Below, in pieces: positions 1 through 8,682 of a stretch of 64,000 bases of DNA. Source of the DNA: Deltaproteobacteria bacterium. Its GTDB lineage: Bacteria; Desulfobacterota; Desulfuromonadia; Desulfuromonadales; JAAYDE01. A program made the translations under genes and the position numbers. The notes beneath the pieces are model-generated. The model was not told the origin of the DNA. It ran no database searches and saw nothing but the letters and a program-made list of their open reading frames with translations. Each line of letters begins with the position of its first letter. Position 1 is the first letter of the stretch. The DNA lies in contig JAFGRU010000019.1 in NCBI GenBank assembly GCA_016934985.1, positions 1 to 64,000 of the forward strand, in the 5' to 3' direction.

Positions 1-1
1 A

Positions 2-151
2 GAAAAGTTGGGAAAGTGGTGCAGAGGTATTGGAAAGGAAAGCTGGGGACTTAAGCTTTTCTGCCGCGCAGCGGCTTACTTGAACCAGCCGATCAACCGG
101 AGCGATTTTCACGGGGCGTTTCTCGAAAAGGTCTCTGCCAGTTTTAGCTGA
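2..151 (+). CDS. Possible C-terminal end of a gene cut by the window start
   Basis: The second reading frame is open from the first base to a TGA at 149-151, giving 49 residues that end in NQPINRSDFHGAFLEKVSAS-F-S. I do not recognise the family. The composition is protein-like (mixed charged and hydrophobic residues), but the stretch is too short to prove coding. About 50 bases separate the stop from the repeat array at 199. It could be the tail of an upstream gene or a chance open frame. Confidence 0.3.
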   Translation, partial: EKLGKWCRGIGKESWGLKLFCRAAAYLNQPINRSDFHGAFLEKVSASFS

Positions 152-198
152 GCAACGCGCCCGGTTATCGCAACGTTGAGGGTGTAGGAAAACCCTGT

Positions 199-334
199 AA
201 CCGGCAAAGGGGTCAACCGGCAAAGGGGTCAAGTCTCCGTTTGACTCTTGGAGTTTATTCTGGTAAATCTTCTGAACCGGCAAAGGGGTCAAGTCTCCGT
301 TTGACTCTTGGAGTTTATTCTGGTAAATCTTCTG
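199..334 (+). repeat. Tandem 60-base repeats upstream of the RAYT gene
   Basis: Two perfect 60-base copies lie at 215-274 and 275-334, and the first 16 bases of a third copy lie at 199-214. Each unit begins AACCGGCAAAGGGGTC and contains AAGTCTCCGTTTGACTCTTG, which has an internal AGTC/GACT pairing with a bulge, as in REP-type imperfect hairpins. The second copy ends one base before the transposase ATG. A reverse-complement copy of the core closes the gene at 1299-1322. Confidence 0.85.
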
Positions 335-335
335 T

Positions 336-1322
336 ATGAGCCGACCATTACGCATTGAATTTCCCGGTGCCTGGTATCATGTAATGAACCGTGGACGCCG
401 TGGTGAAGAGATTTTTGCAGGGTCCAAAGACTTTAAAGCTTTCATCGAATTACTTCAGGAAAGTGCCGAACTTTGGGCTGTAAAAATCAGTGCTTATTGC
501 TTGATGAGCAACCATTATCATCTGTTGCTTCAGACCCCCCTCGGAAATCTTTCGCGCTATATGCGTCATTTGAACGGGGTGTACACCCAACGCTACAACC
601 GCGCCCATAACTGCGACGGAACCTTGTTCCGGGGTCGTTACAAAGCCATTTTAGTTGAGGAAGACCCCTATTTGCTGGAACTTGTCCGGTATATCCATCG
701 CAACCCCTTGCGCGCAGGAATGGTTGAGAAGCTGGATCAATACCAATGGAGCAGTCATGCCGGTTACCTCTCTCGTTCAGCAAGGTGGGATTGGCTTCAT
801 AAAGATTTCATCCTGTCCATGTTCGCGACCCCTCAAAAAAAACGCAATGAACTATATCGTGATTTTGTGGCACAGCCAGACTCCGAAAATATTCTTGATG
901 TTTTCGAGAGAAAGAAATGGCCCGGCATTATCGGCCGGAGTGAATTCATTGATTGGGCAAAAAATAATTTTTTCACGGAGAAAGTCCATAAGCAAGTTCC
1001 GGATTCCGCTCAACTTGCCCCGGATATTGGCGCAATAAAAAGCGCGGTTTGCCGATATTATGGCGTGGCTGAAGAAAGCCTGATGCACTCCGTGCGGGGG
1101 ATGGTGAACGAGCCGAGAAATGTGGCGATATACCTGACCCGGGCCTTGTGCCGCAAGGATTTGGCGCAAATAAGTGCCGCATACGGGATGCGAGGGTACA
1201 GCTCCGCAAGCAGTGTTTTTGAGCGGATAAACAAAAGGCTGGATGAAGACCAGGCTTTAAGAAAGTGCATTTCTGAAATAAAAGAACGCATTATACACTG
1301 CAAGAGTCAAACGGAGACTTGA
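336..1322 (+). CDS. REP-associated tyrosine (HUH, Y1) transposase with a DnaA-like C-terminal domain
   Basis: The first about 150 residues are a Y1 transposase domain of the IS200/RAYT type: the metal-binding HUH pair is H60-Y-H62 in SNHYHLLL, and the probable nucleophile is Y119 in VRYIHRNPLRAG. Family members nick single-stranded REP hairpins. Residues about 235-310 resemble the DNA-binding C-terminal domain of DnaA (RNVAIYLTRALCRKDLAQIS, then SSASSVFERINKRL), as in one RAYT subfamily. The gene lies between inverted copies of a REP-like core; its last codons and stop are part of the downstream copy. No Shine-Dalgarno sequence precedes the ATG, which directly follows the repeat. The frame is intact, so it may be active. 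Confidence 0.88.
   Translation: MSRPLRIEFPGAWYHVMNRGRRGEEIFAGSKDFKAFIELLQESAELWAVKISAYCLMSNHYHLLLQTPLGNLSRYMRHLNGVYTQRYNRAHNCDGTLFRGRYKAILVEEDPYLLELVRYIHRNPLRAGMVEKLDQYQWSSHAGYLSRSARWDWLHKDFILSMFATPQKKRNELYRDFVAQPDSENILDVFERKKWPGIIGRSEFIDWAKNNFFTEKVHKQVPDSAQLAPDIGAIKSAVCRYYGVAEESLMHSVRGMVNEPRNVAIYLTRALCRKDLAQISAAYGMRGYSSASSVFERINKRLDEDQALRKCISEIKERIIHCKSQTET
1299..1322 (-). repeat. Inverted copy of the REP-like core at the end of the RAYT gene
   Basis: Bases 1301-1320 are the exact reverse complement of AAGTCTCCGTTTGACTCTTG found at 231-250 and 291-310, and the match continues for two more bases. The copy encodes the last residues of the transposase (SQTET) and its stop. The gene is therefore bracketed by inverted repeats, as expected for a RAYT and its target sequence. 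Confidence 0.8.
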
Positions 1323-1618
1323 TCCGTTTTTCAGACCCCTTCTTTTATGCTCATGTCACCGGAGCCAAAGGCGCGCTACTGGGCAAAACATCTTGGCTTG
1401 ACACAAAAGACCAAATAAGTTATTCCGAATTTATCAGCCGGGACGACGATGAAATAAATCGAACCATCCGTAAAGCCACCAAAACCGGTCGACCTTTTGG
1501 ATCGGATATTTTTTTTGAAAAAATGGAATTAATGCTTGGTCAACCGTTGCGCCCCCAAAAAACCTGGACTACCACGGAAGAAATAAGGGGGGGCAAAAAA
1601 GCCCCAAAAAGGAGGTGC
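1319..1618 (+). pseudogene. Remnant C-terminus of a second RAYT transposase
   Basis: An open frame without a credible start contains DDEINRTIRKATKTGRPFGS followed by FFEKMELMLGQPLRPQK. This is the characteristic tail of another RAYT/IS200-like subfamily, which usually reads (R/K)-x-T-(R/K)-TGRPLGS...LLGRRLRP. The HUH and tyrosine parts are absent. The remnant starts where the intact RAYT unit ends, which suggests that the unit at 199-1322 inserted into or next to an older copy. The frame runs on into the next gene's start without a convincing end. Confidence 0.6.
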
Positions 1619-1619
1619 A

Positions 1620-1997
1620 ATGTCCAAACTGCCTGAAAAAGTGAGCAATGCCTGGTTTACCAGAAAAGGGCCCGTGATATTTACCACGGTTGATGAGAAG
1701 GGTATGCCCAATGCCATTTACGCCACCTGCGTGAACAAATGGGGCGAAGACAAAATTGTCATTGCGGATAACTATTTTGACAAAACACGAAAGAACATTT
1801 TGCAGGGCAGTAAAGGCTCTGTTCTTTTTATGACCGAGGCAAACAAAGCCTACCAATTAAAAGGAACCATTGAGTACCACCAAGAAGGGGAAATTTTCCA
1901 AAACATGAAAAAATGGAACCCCATCAAGCACCCTGGTAATGCTGCCGCCGTCCTCGTTGTCGAAGAGGTTTACTCCGGCGCTGAAAAACTTTTGTAA
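1620..1997 (+). CDS. Pyridoxamine 5'-phosphate oxidase-family flavin protein
   Basis: A 125-residue split-barrel protein. The fold is indicated by WFTRKGPVIFTTVDEKGMPN near the N-terminus (first strands plus the FMN phosphate loop) and by FDKTRKNILQGSKGSVLF in the middle. Small members of this family bind FMN or F420 and often act as uncharacterised reductases; the substrate cannot be read here. A strong Shine-Dalgarno sequence (AAGGAGGT, 1609-1616) sets the ATG. It is a single-gene unit that converges on the gene at 2075 across a perfect 28-base palindrome. Confidence 0.85.
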   Translation: MSKLPEKVSNAWFTRKGPVIFTTVDEKGMPNAIYATCVNKWGEDKIVIADNYFDKTRKNILQGSKGSVLFMTEANKAYQLKGTIEYHQEGEIFQNMKKWNPIKHPGNAAAVLVVEEVYSGAEKLL

Positions 1998-2019
1998 ACT
2001 GATTCATCGTCAACAATTA

Positions 2020-2047
2020 AGCGGGATGATATTAATATCATCCCGCT
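2020..2047. terminator. Perfect 14-bp-arm palindrome, bidirectional terminator
   Basis: AGCGGGATGATATT and its exact reverse complement abut with no loop bases between the arms. The hairpin is followed by TTGTT on the + strand and by a T-rich stretch on the - strand. It lies between the converging genes ending at 1997 and 2075. Confidence 0.7.
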
Positions 2048-2074
2048 TTGTTAAAGACCGTATTTTTAACAAAC

Positions 2075-3919
2075 CTATGGCTGCTTTAAAATTGTCTCAA
2101 GCAACGCTTTGGCGCTCTCCTCCGGACCTGTCCTTTCAGAACCGCTGACCCCAAGTTGAGTCCGCATCTGACCGACAAAGACATTACTGCTGAAAAACAC
2201 CTTGAAATATCGGTCAGCAATCTCATCATGAAGTTCCTGGTATTGGGGAGGACCGAAAATATTGGCAAAATACGTCCCCACAATACCGGTTGTGGTGGTC
2301 GTTCCTTTGCTCATCACCTTCCCTTCCCGGAAAACACTCAAAGCCTCTTCACAGGTATTGAACCTCTCGATGACCGGCTTGTCCGGCCCGGTCTCATCAT
2401 AATTGTTGGCATAGAGAACAAAGTCGACATCATGTCCCTTGATAATATTTTCAAAGGGGGTCACGGGAATAATGATGCGGGCATTTGTCCGGGCCGCGCT
2501 CATAATGATGGCCCCATCCAATTGGCCGAAGGCGTAGCCCGGACCAAGGTCGTCGACACGCAGAAAAGCCCCGATCTCGGTTCCGTATCCCTTGGGCCTG
2601 CCGCTGGCGGGAAGAGCAATTGAGCCCATGTCATCGGCAATAATGACAAGATCCTGGATGTATTCATCGCCGACCTTGCGAAAGGCCTCCAGGGTTTCGG
2701 ACTTCCCGGCACCGGAATCCCCGATCAACAGGATGTTGGCTTCTTTGCCGCCCTTCAATATGACCCTGACAAAGGCACCATGATAAGGGAAGCGCCCTTT
2801 TTTCATCATGATGATATTGTGCAAGGTCAGCATCATTTTTTTCAAATAGCCAAAATAACCGAACTCATCCCGCCCGGGTACGGCAGCAGTAAGAAAACCA
2901 TTATCAGCATCTTCAAAAAAAACCGTGGGGAAAGAAGCTATCTGATCAAGGCAATCTCCGGGGACACCATAGAAATAAACAGCATCCGGTTTTTTCTCAA
3001 GCTCGGAGTCATAAGCGAGAGCAAACAGGTTGCAGAGGCTAAATCCCAATTCAATGAAGACCTTGTGAAAATAGACATAGATGATCAACTCCCCGACCTT
3101 GGCCGGGTAACAAAGCCAGTCGCCAGGCTTGACGTCGAAAAGTCCGGCAGGATTTTTTTCGGTTTTTTCAAAGCTTCCCGTCCTTTTGTTCATGGGCGGG
3201 TTGAGAATCAAAGGTGGAGCGATAATCGACTGACGGATCATGGGGACCAGGGCGAAACGGGAATAAACGCCATTAAGCGGGAAAGCCGGGTGCTTCTGCG
3301 TGATAACCGTCATCTCGGCACCCGCCCGGACCTGCCTGTAAGTCCTTGGGGGATCGCCCATCAGGCTCTCCCTGATATCGCGATAAATGTTGATAATCAA
3401 GGAATTGAGTTTCTCGATATTCTCCTTGATAACCGTCCTGGGGCGCAGGTTGTGGCGGTCATTGGAAACCACCAAAAGCCGGTCGAAACGACGCCAATGC
3501 TCATAGAGAGCGTCGACAAACTGCATGAATAGACCGCTGTCCTTCAACAGCCTTTCGGCATCCTTGAGCACTGCCGGAACTTCAGAGGCTTTTAACTTCA
3601 GCAGCAGGACCAGGGTCTCGACCAAAAGGTCGCGCTCTTCAACTGGGACAGCACGTTTTTCCTTGATAACGGCACTGCTCTCCCCACCTGATTTGAGACC
3701 GTCCAAAAAGGATTTGATTCTCGAAACAAAATGCTCTTCTTCTTCTCCGAAGATGCCCAAAAGCATGGAATGATGCTGCGACAAGCCGTCAATAAAACTG
3801 TCGAGGACCTGCCGGAAATGGGGACTCCGAATAAAATCCTCGGCCGTCTCGCAAACCCTGCCGTCTGAATGAAGAACGGCGTTGTTTCCAATAAATTCAA
3901 GGGGACGACGTTCAGCCAT
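2075..3919 (-). CDS. Large protein with a PEPCK/HPr-kinase-type P-loop domain
   Basis: A 614-residue protein of unknown role. Its C-terminal third resembles the HPr kinase/PEP carboxykinase fold: YHGAFVRV (378-385), a P-loop GDSGAGKSE at 400-408 and IADD at 427-430, matching the HG, G-[ED]-SG-x-GKSE and ADD motifs of HprK. A positively charged stretch and TTTTTGIVGTYFANI follow. The first 370 residues are mainly helical and not recognised. No HPr or PTS gene is nearby, so the usual HprK role is not supported; a nucleotide-dependent kinase or a carboxykinase-like enzyme are the alternatives. AAAGGA precedes the ATG. It is a monocistronic unit. Confidence 0.6.
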   Translation of the reverse strand: MAERRPLEFIGNNAVLHSDGRVCETAEDFIRSPHFRQVLDSFIDGLSQHHSMLLGIFGEEEEHFVSRIKSFLDGLKSGGESSAVIKEKRAVPVEERDLLVETLVLLLKLKASEVPAVLKDAERLLKDSGLFMQFVDALYEHWRRFDRLLVVSNDRHNLRPRTVIKENIEKLNSLIINIYRDIRESLMGDPPRTYRQVRAGAEMTVITQKHPAFPLNGVYSRFALVPMIRQSIIAPPLILNPPMNKRTGSFEKTEKNPAGLFDVKPGDWLCYPAKVGELIIYVYFHKVFIELGFSLCNLFALAYDSELEKKPDAVYFYGVPGDCLDQIASFPTVFFEDADNGFLTAAVPGRDEFGYFGYLKKMMLTLHNIIMMKKGRFPYHGAFVRVILKGGKEANILLIGDSGAGKSETLEAFRKVGDEYIQDLVIIADDMGSIALPASGRPKGYGTEIGAFLRVDDLGPGYAFGQLDGAIIMSAARTNARIIIPVTPFENIIKGHDVDFVLYANNYDETGPDKPVIERFNTCEEALSVFREGKVMSKGTTTTTGIVGTYFANIFGPPQYQELHDEIADRYFKVFFSSNVFVGQMRTQLGVSGSERTGPEESAKALLETILKQP

Positions 3920-4090
3920 TGATTTTCCTTTCCATAAAAAAATGAAACATTAAAACCACACAACAGAGCAAATTGTTAAATTGACGCACAAAAAGCTCTA
4001 CTCTTTCTATACAGCAGCTTCTCCCCGTCGTCAAGAAACGGACTTTTCACCGCCAAAAATTCCTTAAGTGAGAACCTTACGAAGAGGGAT

Positions 4091-4115
4091 AAAAAAAGGG
4101 GCGGATAGCCGCCCC
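4091..4115 (-). terminator. Rho-independent terminator of htpG
   Basis: On the minus strand the stem GGGGCGG/CCGCCCC with a four-base loop is followed by seven T residues (complement of 4091-4097). It lies about 30 bases after the htpG stop. Confidence 0.85.
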
Positions 4116-4142
4116 CTTGTTAAAACAGCTGTTAAAGGCAAA

Positions 4143-5996
4143 CTATTCATCTATCTCGCGGCTGAGCAGTTCCAAAACCTTGTTGCTGCGTTCCAAAAAA
4201 GCCTCCATCCGCTTTTTGTCAAAGGATTTGTGGGAGAGGTAGGCAAGATCATAAATCTGATCAATGAGAAGACGCACCTCCTCTTTTTTGCCGGCCTGAT
4301 CAATGCGCACCAGGTTCTTGACCAGAGGGTTGGCAGCATTGACCAAAAAGGTGCTGTCTTTAAAAAGATCGACGTCTTTGGCCCCCATCAGGCGGGTCAG
4401 TTCCTGCATACGGCGATTCTCCTCCGGCAGCAGAATTACAGCGGGGACGGACTCGTCTTTCAGCCCCTGGACTTTGACTTGATGGCTTTTTTCAACCAGG
4501 GCTTCCTTGAATATCGCCTCGATTCTCTCGTCGTCGCTCTTCTGGTCGGGACCGGTGATAATTTTCTTTTCCTCCCCGGCCTCGATGAGGTTTTCAGTCA
4601 GTTCGGAGTCGACCCGCTTAAAGGTGACGTCCGGATTCTTCATCTCCAGATGTTGAATAAAATGACTGTCGATCAGGGCATCCAGGACGAGAACCTCCAT
4701 CTCCTGCTTCTGAAAAAGTTTCAGGTAGGTGGACTGGGCGGCTTCGTCATTGGAGTAAAATACCTTGTTTTCGTGGCTCGCTGCGGCACGATGAAGATAT
4801 TCGGGAAGAGTGGTGTAAGTCTGGCCGCCCGCGACCCGGAAAATAATCTGATCTTTGACCTTGTCGTGAAACTTGTCGTCCCTGATCATGCCGTATTTGA
4901 CAAAGGTATGAATATCATCCCATATCTTGGCATAGACCTCCTGGTCTCCTTTGGCAAGCTCGTTTACCTTTGAGGCCACGCGGCCAGCAACAACTTCGCG
5001 AATTTTTCTAACCTGGGGTTCATTTTGAAGATAACTGCGCGAAACATTCAAGGGCAGGTCCGGTGCATCAATACAGCCCTGCAGGGGCGTCAGAAACTCT
5101 GGAATCAGTTCGGGACAGTTGTCAGTGACAAAGACCTGATTGCAGAAGAGTTTAATATGTGATTTGGAAACGTCAAATTCCGTATTCAACTTGGGAAAAT
5201 AAAGGATACCCTTGAGGTTGAACGGGAAATCAATATTGAGGTGGATCCAGAAAAGGGGCTCTTCGGCAAACGGATAGAGCTTGGTATAAAAGGTCTTGTA
5301 ATCCTCTACGCTGACTTCACTGGGAGTCTTGGCCCAAAGCGGGTTGCGGTCGTTGACCTGGTCCCCGGCCAGGCGGATCGGATGGGGCAGAAAATTACAA
5401 TATTTTTTGAGAATTTCGCGAATTTTAACAGGATCAAGAAACTCCTTTTCATCATCGGCCAGATAAAGGATGATCTCGGTGCCGCGATCCTTCTTGCCGG
5501 TTTCCTCGAGCTCGTAGGCGGTTGAGCCGTCACAGCTCCAGTGCACCCCCTTTGCCCCGTCCTGGTAGGAAAGGGTGCGAATCTCAACCTTATTTGCCAC
5601 CATGAAGGTCGAATAAAAACCAAGGCCGAAATGGCCGATGATCTGGCTGGCGTCTTCAAGATTCTTGAATTTTTGTACGAACTCCTCTGCCGAGGAAAAG
5701 GCGACCTGATTGATATAACGCCTTACCTCGTCAGCGGTCATGCCGATACCATTGTCCTTGACAGTCAAAGTGCCCTGGTCTTTATCGACCGTGATGTCGA
5801 CACCGTAATCATCCAGCAGTTTGAGCTGTTCCACCACATTGATATGCTGGAGCTTGTTTATAGCGTCTATGGCATTGGAAACCAGTTCCCTTAGAAAGAT
5901 GTCCTTATCGCTATAAAGCCATTTTTTAATGATCGGAAAAATATTCTCGGTGCTGATAGAAATGTTGCCTTTTTCAATGCCTGCCTGATCCGTCAT
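4143..5996 (-). CDS. htpG: Chaperone HtpG (bacterial Hsp90)
   Basis: ATP-dependent dimeric cytoplasmic chaperone of 617 residues, close to the usual family length. The N-terminal GHKL ATPase shows FLRELVSNAIDAI (residues 34-46, catalytic Glu and Mg-binding Asn), DNGIGM (81-86) and GHFGLGFYS (121-129). The middle domain contains NVSRSYLQNEPQVRKI with the conserved Arg, and a C-terminal dimerisation region follows. There is no MEEVD tail, as expected in bacteria. It stands alone with its own terminator; no heat-shock promoter or CIRCE element was recognised upstream. Confidence 0.97.
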   Translation of the reverse strand: MTDQAGIEKGNISISTENIFPIIKKWLYSDKDIFLRELVSNAIDAINKLQHINVVEQLKLLDDYGVDITVDKDQGTLTVKDNGIGMTADEVRRYINQVAFSSAEEFVQKFKNLEDASQIIGHFGLGFYSTFMVANKVEIRTLSYQDGAKGVHWSCDGSTAYELEETGKKDRGTEIILYLADDEKEFLDPVKIREILKKYCNFLPHPIRLAGDQVNDRNPLWAKTPSEVSVEDYKTFYTKLYPFAEEPLFWIHLNIDFPFNLKGILYFPKLNTEFDVSKSHIKLFCNQVFVTDNCPELIPEFLTPLQGCIDAPDLPLNVSRSYLQNEPQVRKIREVVAGRVASKVNELAKGDQEVYAKIWDDIHTFVKYGMIRDDKFHDKVKDQIIFRVAGGQTYTTLPEYLHRAAASHENKVFYSNDEAAQSTYLKLFQKQEMEVLVLDALIDSHFIQHLEMKNPDVTFKRVDSELTENLIEAGEEKKIITGPDQKSDDERIEAIFKEALVEKSHQVKVQGLKDESVPAVILLPEENRRMQELTRLMGAKDVDLFKDSTFLVNAANPLVKNLVRIDQAGKKEEVRLLIDQIYDLAYLSHKSFDKKRMEAFLERSNKVLELLSREIDE

Positions 5997-6149
5997 GGTT
6001 CCCTTTTTCCTCCTGCGTTGTATCTGTTCGCCACATGGACATCATGGCCCTTAGAAAACCCGCCATGAAGTCATCTGCCTAAAAAGTTTCTGAGATAATA
6101 ACTCGACGCCTCATAAATAGTCACCCAAAAGGGATTTGTCAAGGCGCGC

Positions 6150-6187
6150 AAAAAAGCCGTTGTTCCAACCCAACTGGAATAACGGCT
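6150..6187 (-). terminator. Rho-independent terminator of the FKBP gene
   Basis: On the minus strand AGCCGTTATTCCA pairs with TGGAACAACGGCT (one mismatch) around a seven-base loop, followed by a run of five to six T residues. Confidence 0.85.
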
Positions 6188-6201
6188 CTTAAAATCTGCT
6201 A

Positions 6202-6903
6202 TCAGTTAACTTTCAGAAGTTCAACATCAAAAATCAAAGCGGAGTTGGGCAGAATGACCGGCGGCCGACCCCGCTCACCATAGGCAAGATGAGGAGGAAT
6301 AAACAGCCGCCACTTGGCGCCCTCTTTCATCAACTGAAGAGCTTCGGTCCAGCCGGCAATGACGCCGCCGACCTTGAAGGTAGCAGGCTGACCACGTTTA
6401 ACTGAGCTGTCGAACTCCTGGCCGTCCAGCAGGGTACCCTGATAGTGAACCGTGACCGTGTCGTCCTTGCCCGGGCTGTTGCCGGTTCCTTTTTTTTCAA
6501 TTTTGTACTGAAGGCCGCTGGCCAGAGTCACAACCCCTTTTTCCTTCTTGTTTGCAGCGAAAAAAGCTTCACTCTCTTCCAGATTTTTTTTGCCCATGGC
6601 CTCGAGTTTGGCCAGATGTTTCTTTTCGAGTTCAGCCCGCAAGGTCTCCATGGCGGTACGCATTTCTTCGTCGGTCAACAGGGGAGCGGAACCTTTCAGC
6701 CCATCGTTCAATCCTTGCAGAAAAACGTCGTTCTGGATTTCGATGCCCTGGGATTGAAAACCCCGGCCGATGTTGAGACCCAGGGCGTAACTGGTCTGAG
6801 CTTCGATGCCCTCGGGCTTTTTTGCTTCTTCGGCTATGCCTGATGCAGCGGCAATTAACCAAAAAACCATAAAACCCATTGAGAAAATAGCTGTTTTTTT
6901 CAT
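6202..6903 (-). CDS. FKBP-type peptidyl-prolyl isomerase, Mip/FkpA-like, exported
   Basis: A 233-residue periplasmic proline isomerase and probable folding chaperone. Residues 1-24 form a signal peptide (hydrophobic segment ending ASG-IA). Residues about 33-125 form the helical dimerisation domain of Mip/FkpA/FklB proteins (TSYALGLNIGRGF... and the long helix ETLRAELEKKHLAKLEAMGKK). Residues about 140-232 are the FKBP catalytic domain with VHYQGTLLDGQEFDSS, GVIAGWTEAL and PPHLAYGERG. It is a single gene between two terminator regions. Confidence 0.93.
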   Translation of the reverse strand: MKKTAIFSMGFMVFWLIAAASGIAEEAKKPEGIEAQTSYALGLNIGRGFQSQGIEIQNDVFLQGLNDGLKGSAPLLTDEEMRTAMETLRAELEKKHLAKLEAMGKKNLEESEAFFAANKKEKGVVTLASGLQYKIEKKGTGNSPGKDDTVTVHYQGTLLDGQEFDSSVKRGQPATFKVGGVIAGWTEALQLMKEGAKWRLFIPPHLAYGERGRPPVILPNSALIFDVELLKVN

Positions 6904-7106
6904 TCAATGTCCTTTCTGCGCTTGAGACACTATGGAATCGATCCTATTTTCTTATCCTGCACACATAACATGTTTAGGGTTGAAATTCCATATCAATTAA
7001 AATTTTAAAAAATGTAAGATGAAAATCCTGTCAATCATGGTACTTTTATTGGGGTCAGCATTTCAAATCTCACCCCACGGTCGCTAATCATAAACCGGAG
7101 GTTCTC

Positions 7107-7727
7107 ATGAAAAGCCATATGACCAAAGTAAAATTTCCCCTGGTTGTTTTTATTCCGATGTTATTTCTCCTTTCATGCACCGGAATTGGCAAAACACCAC
7201 AGCACCTTGCCGCCTCCCTGGAAACAACACCCCTCAAGACATTGGCAATATATCCCGTTTCCTACACCGCAAGGTACGCCGAACCCCTTGATGTGCGGCT
7301 AAGCCGGATAATTCTGCGCGCTACAGAAAAACAGCTTCAAGCCAGGGGCTATGACACCCTTATCCTCAGCAATGAACTCTTGCCCGCCAGCGACAAGGTT
7401 GATACCCTCGCCCTTGAGCCCACCGATATTACAGCCGGCCTGGCTGAAGGGGTTGACGGTGTCGTGGTAATCCGGGTCCTTTCCCATTTTGGCATCGACA
7501 TCACGGAACGGACTCCCGACACCCCGGGGCCTGCCATTACCATCAATGCCACAGCCAGGCTGATTTCGGTTCAAAATCCCGAGGAGTTGTGGCGGGACAA
7601 AGGGATGGGAAGAAGCTATTCACAAAGCCTCTTCCTGAGACGAACCCAATTTCTCGTCAACCTCAACGAGGCCGTTCGCTCTTTGACGGACAATCTTTTT
7701 CACACCTTCCCGGACAGAAGCAACTGA
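7107..7727 (+). CDS. Lipoprotein of unknown function, paralogue of the gene at 28272
   Basis: A 206-residue lipoprotein: the signal peptide ends in the lipobox LLSC with Cys24 as the acylation site. The mature part has TLAIYPVSY, a middle region with AEGVDGVVVIRVLSHFG, and INATARLI...ELWRDKGMGR. The same pattern recurs in the protein encoded at 28272. The layout resembles outer-membrane lipoproteins of the GNA1162/LPP20 kind that act in envelope assembly, but I cannot assign a family with certainty. GGAGG at 7096-7101 supports the ATG. The metallo-hydrolase gene follows 41 bases downstream, so the two may be cotranscribed. Confidence 0.7.
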   Translation: MKSHMTKVKFPLVVFIPMLFLLSCTGIGKTPQHLAASLETTPLKTLAIYPVSYTARYAEPLDVRLSRIILRATEKQLQARGYDTLILSNELLPASDKVDTLALEPTDITAGLAEGVDGVVVIRVLSHFGIDITERTPDTPGPAITINATARLISVQNPEELWRDKGMGRSYSQSLFLRRTQFLVNLNEAVRSLTDNLFHTFPDRSN

Positions 7728-7768
7728 TTTTTATTCGAAAAAAAGAAGTTGACAGGAAATGAGCTCCC

Positions 7769-8599
7769 ATGTCTGAAATCACCATTCTCTGCGAAAATTC
7801 CGTTGGTCGCCGTGGCAGCGCCGAACACGGCTTCTCCGCCCTGGTCGAAACCCCCGAAGGCAACATTCTTTTCGACACCGGGGCCGGAAAGTTTCTGATC
7901 GACAACGCCCTGGAGTTTGGCAAAGACCTGCGTTCCATTGAAAAAATCGTCCTGAGCCACGGTCACGATGACCATGCCGGCGGTCTGGCAAAAATTCTTG
8001 CATTGAAAGGAAAGGTCGACATCCATGCCCATCCCGAGGTCTTCCGCGACCGCTGGCTGATAAAAAAGGATAGTGATCATCGCACGTTCAAAGGGATTCC
8101 TTTCAAAAAGGCCTTTCTTTCCTCGCTCGGGGCCAACTTCATTGTCAACCGTGATTTTCAGGAGATTCTTCCGGGTGTTTTTTTGACCGGCGAAGTGCCG
8201 CGCATCACCACCTTTGAACAGCCTGATGAAAATCAGAAATACTGGGACGGCAGCAATTACGCTACCGACCCTTTCCCGGACGACCAATCACTGATTGTGC
8301 GATCCGACAAGGGTTTGACTATCATCTTCGGCTGTGCCCACGCCGGCATGATCAATATTATTCATCATGCCATGGCGAAGACCGGGATCAAGCATATTCA
8401 CGCCTTGATCGGCGGTACTCATTTGGGTTTTCTCGGCCCCGAGCGCATGGCGGCCTCCATTGCCGAACTGCAAAATTTTTCAATAAGCCACCTTGCCTGC
8501 TCCCATTGTACCGGCTTCGAGGGTGCCTTTTCCCTGCATCAGACATTCGGGGAACGCTTTCACTACGGCAACGTCGGCTTTTCCCTGGATATGGGGTAA
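7769..8599 (+). CDS. Metallo-beta-lactamase-fold hydrolase
   Basis: A 276-residue MBL-fold protein. The dinuclear metal site is seen in SHGHDDHAGGL (about residues 63-73), with further ligands likely in GCAHAGMINI and ALIGGTHLGF. The N-terminus ILCENSVGRRGSAEHGFSAL and the arrangement resemble the group annotated as dihydropterin-methyl-aminobenzene phosphate synthase homologues in archaea and anaerobes; the real substrate is not shown. It is cytoplasmic. A bidirectional terminator follows at 8631. Confidence 0.85.
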   Translation: MSEITILCENSVGRRGSAEHGFSALVETPEGNILFDTGAGKFLIDNALEFGKDLRSIEKIVLSHGHDDHAGGLAKILALKGKVDIHAHPEVFRDRWLIKKDSDHRTFKGIPFKKAFLSSLGANFIVNRDFQEILPGVFLTGEVPRITTFEQPDENQKYWDGSNYATDPFPDDQSLIVRSDKGLTIIFGCAHAGMINIIHHAMAKTGIKHIHALIGGTHLGFLGPERMAASIAELQNFSISHLACSHCTGFEGAFSLHQTFGERFHYGNVGFSLDMG

Positions 8600-8630
8600 A
8601 AAAATTTCCAACTTTATCCCCCAAAACACC

Positions 8631-8656
8631 AAAAGCCACCTGTGAAGGTGGCTTTT
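8631..8656. terminator. Bidirectional terminator between converging genes
   Basis: AAAAGCCACC (8631-8640) and GGTGGCTTTT (8647-8656) form a perfect 10-bp stem around TGTGAA, with a T-run on each strand. Confidence 0.9.
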
Positions 8657-8682
8657 GAAAAATCATCAGTTAAAAAAATCTC

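Noticed and set aside
199-334. CRISPR array
   Set aside because: The units are 60-base perfect tandem copies without variable spacers, and they are tied to the RAYT gene.
1588-1606. GGGGC-A6-GCCCC hairpin before the gene at 1620 as a terminator
   Set aside because: On the + strand it is followed by A residues and the ribosome site, not T; it is at best weak on the other strand, where nothing upstream needs it.
4068-4973. Open frame on the + strand opposite htpG
   Set aside because: No motif and no ribosome site; htpG is certain on the other strand.
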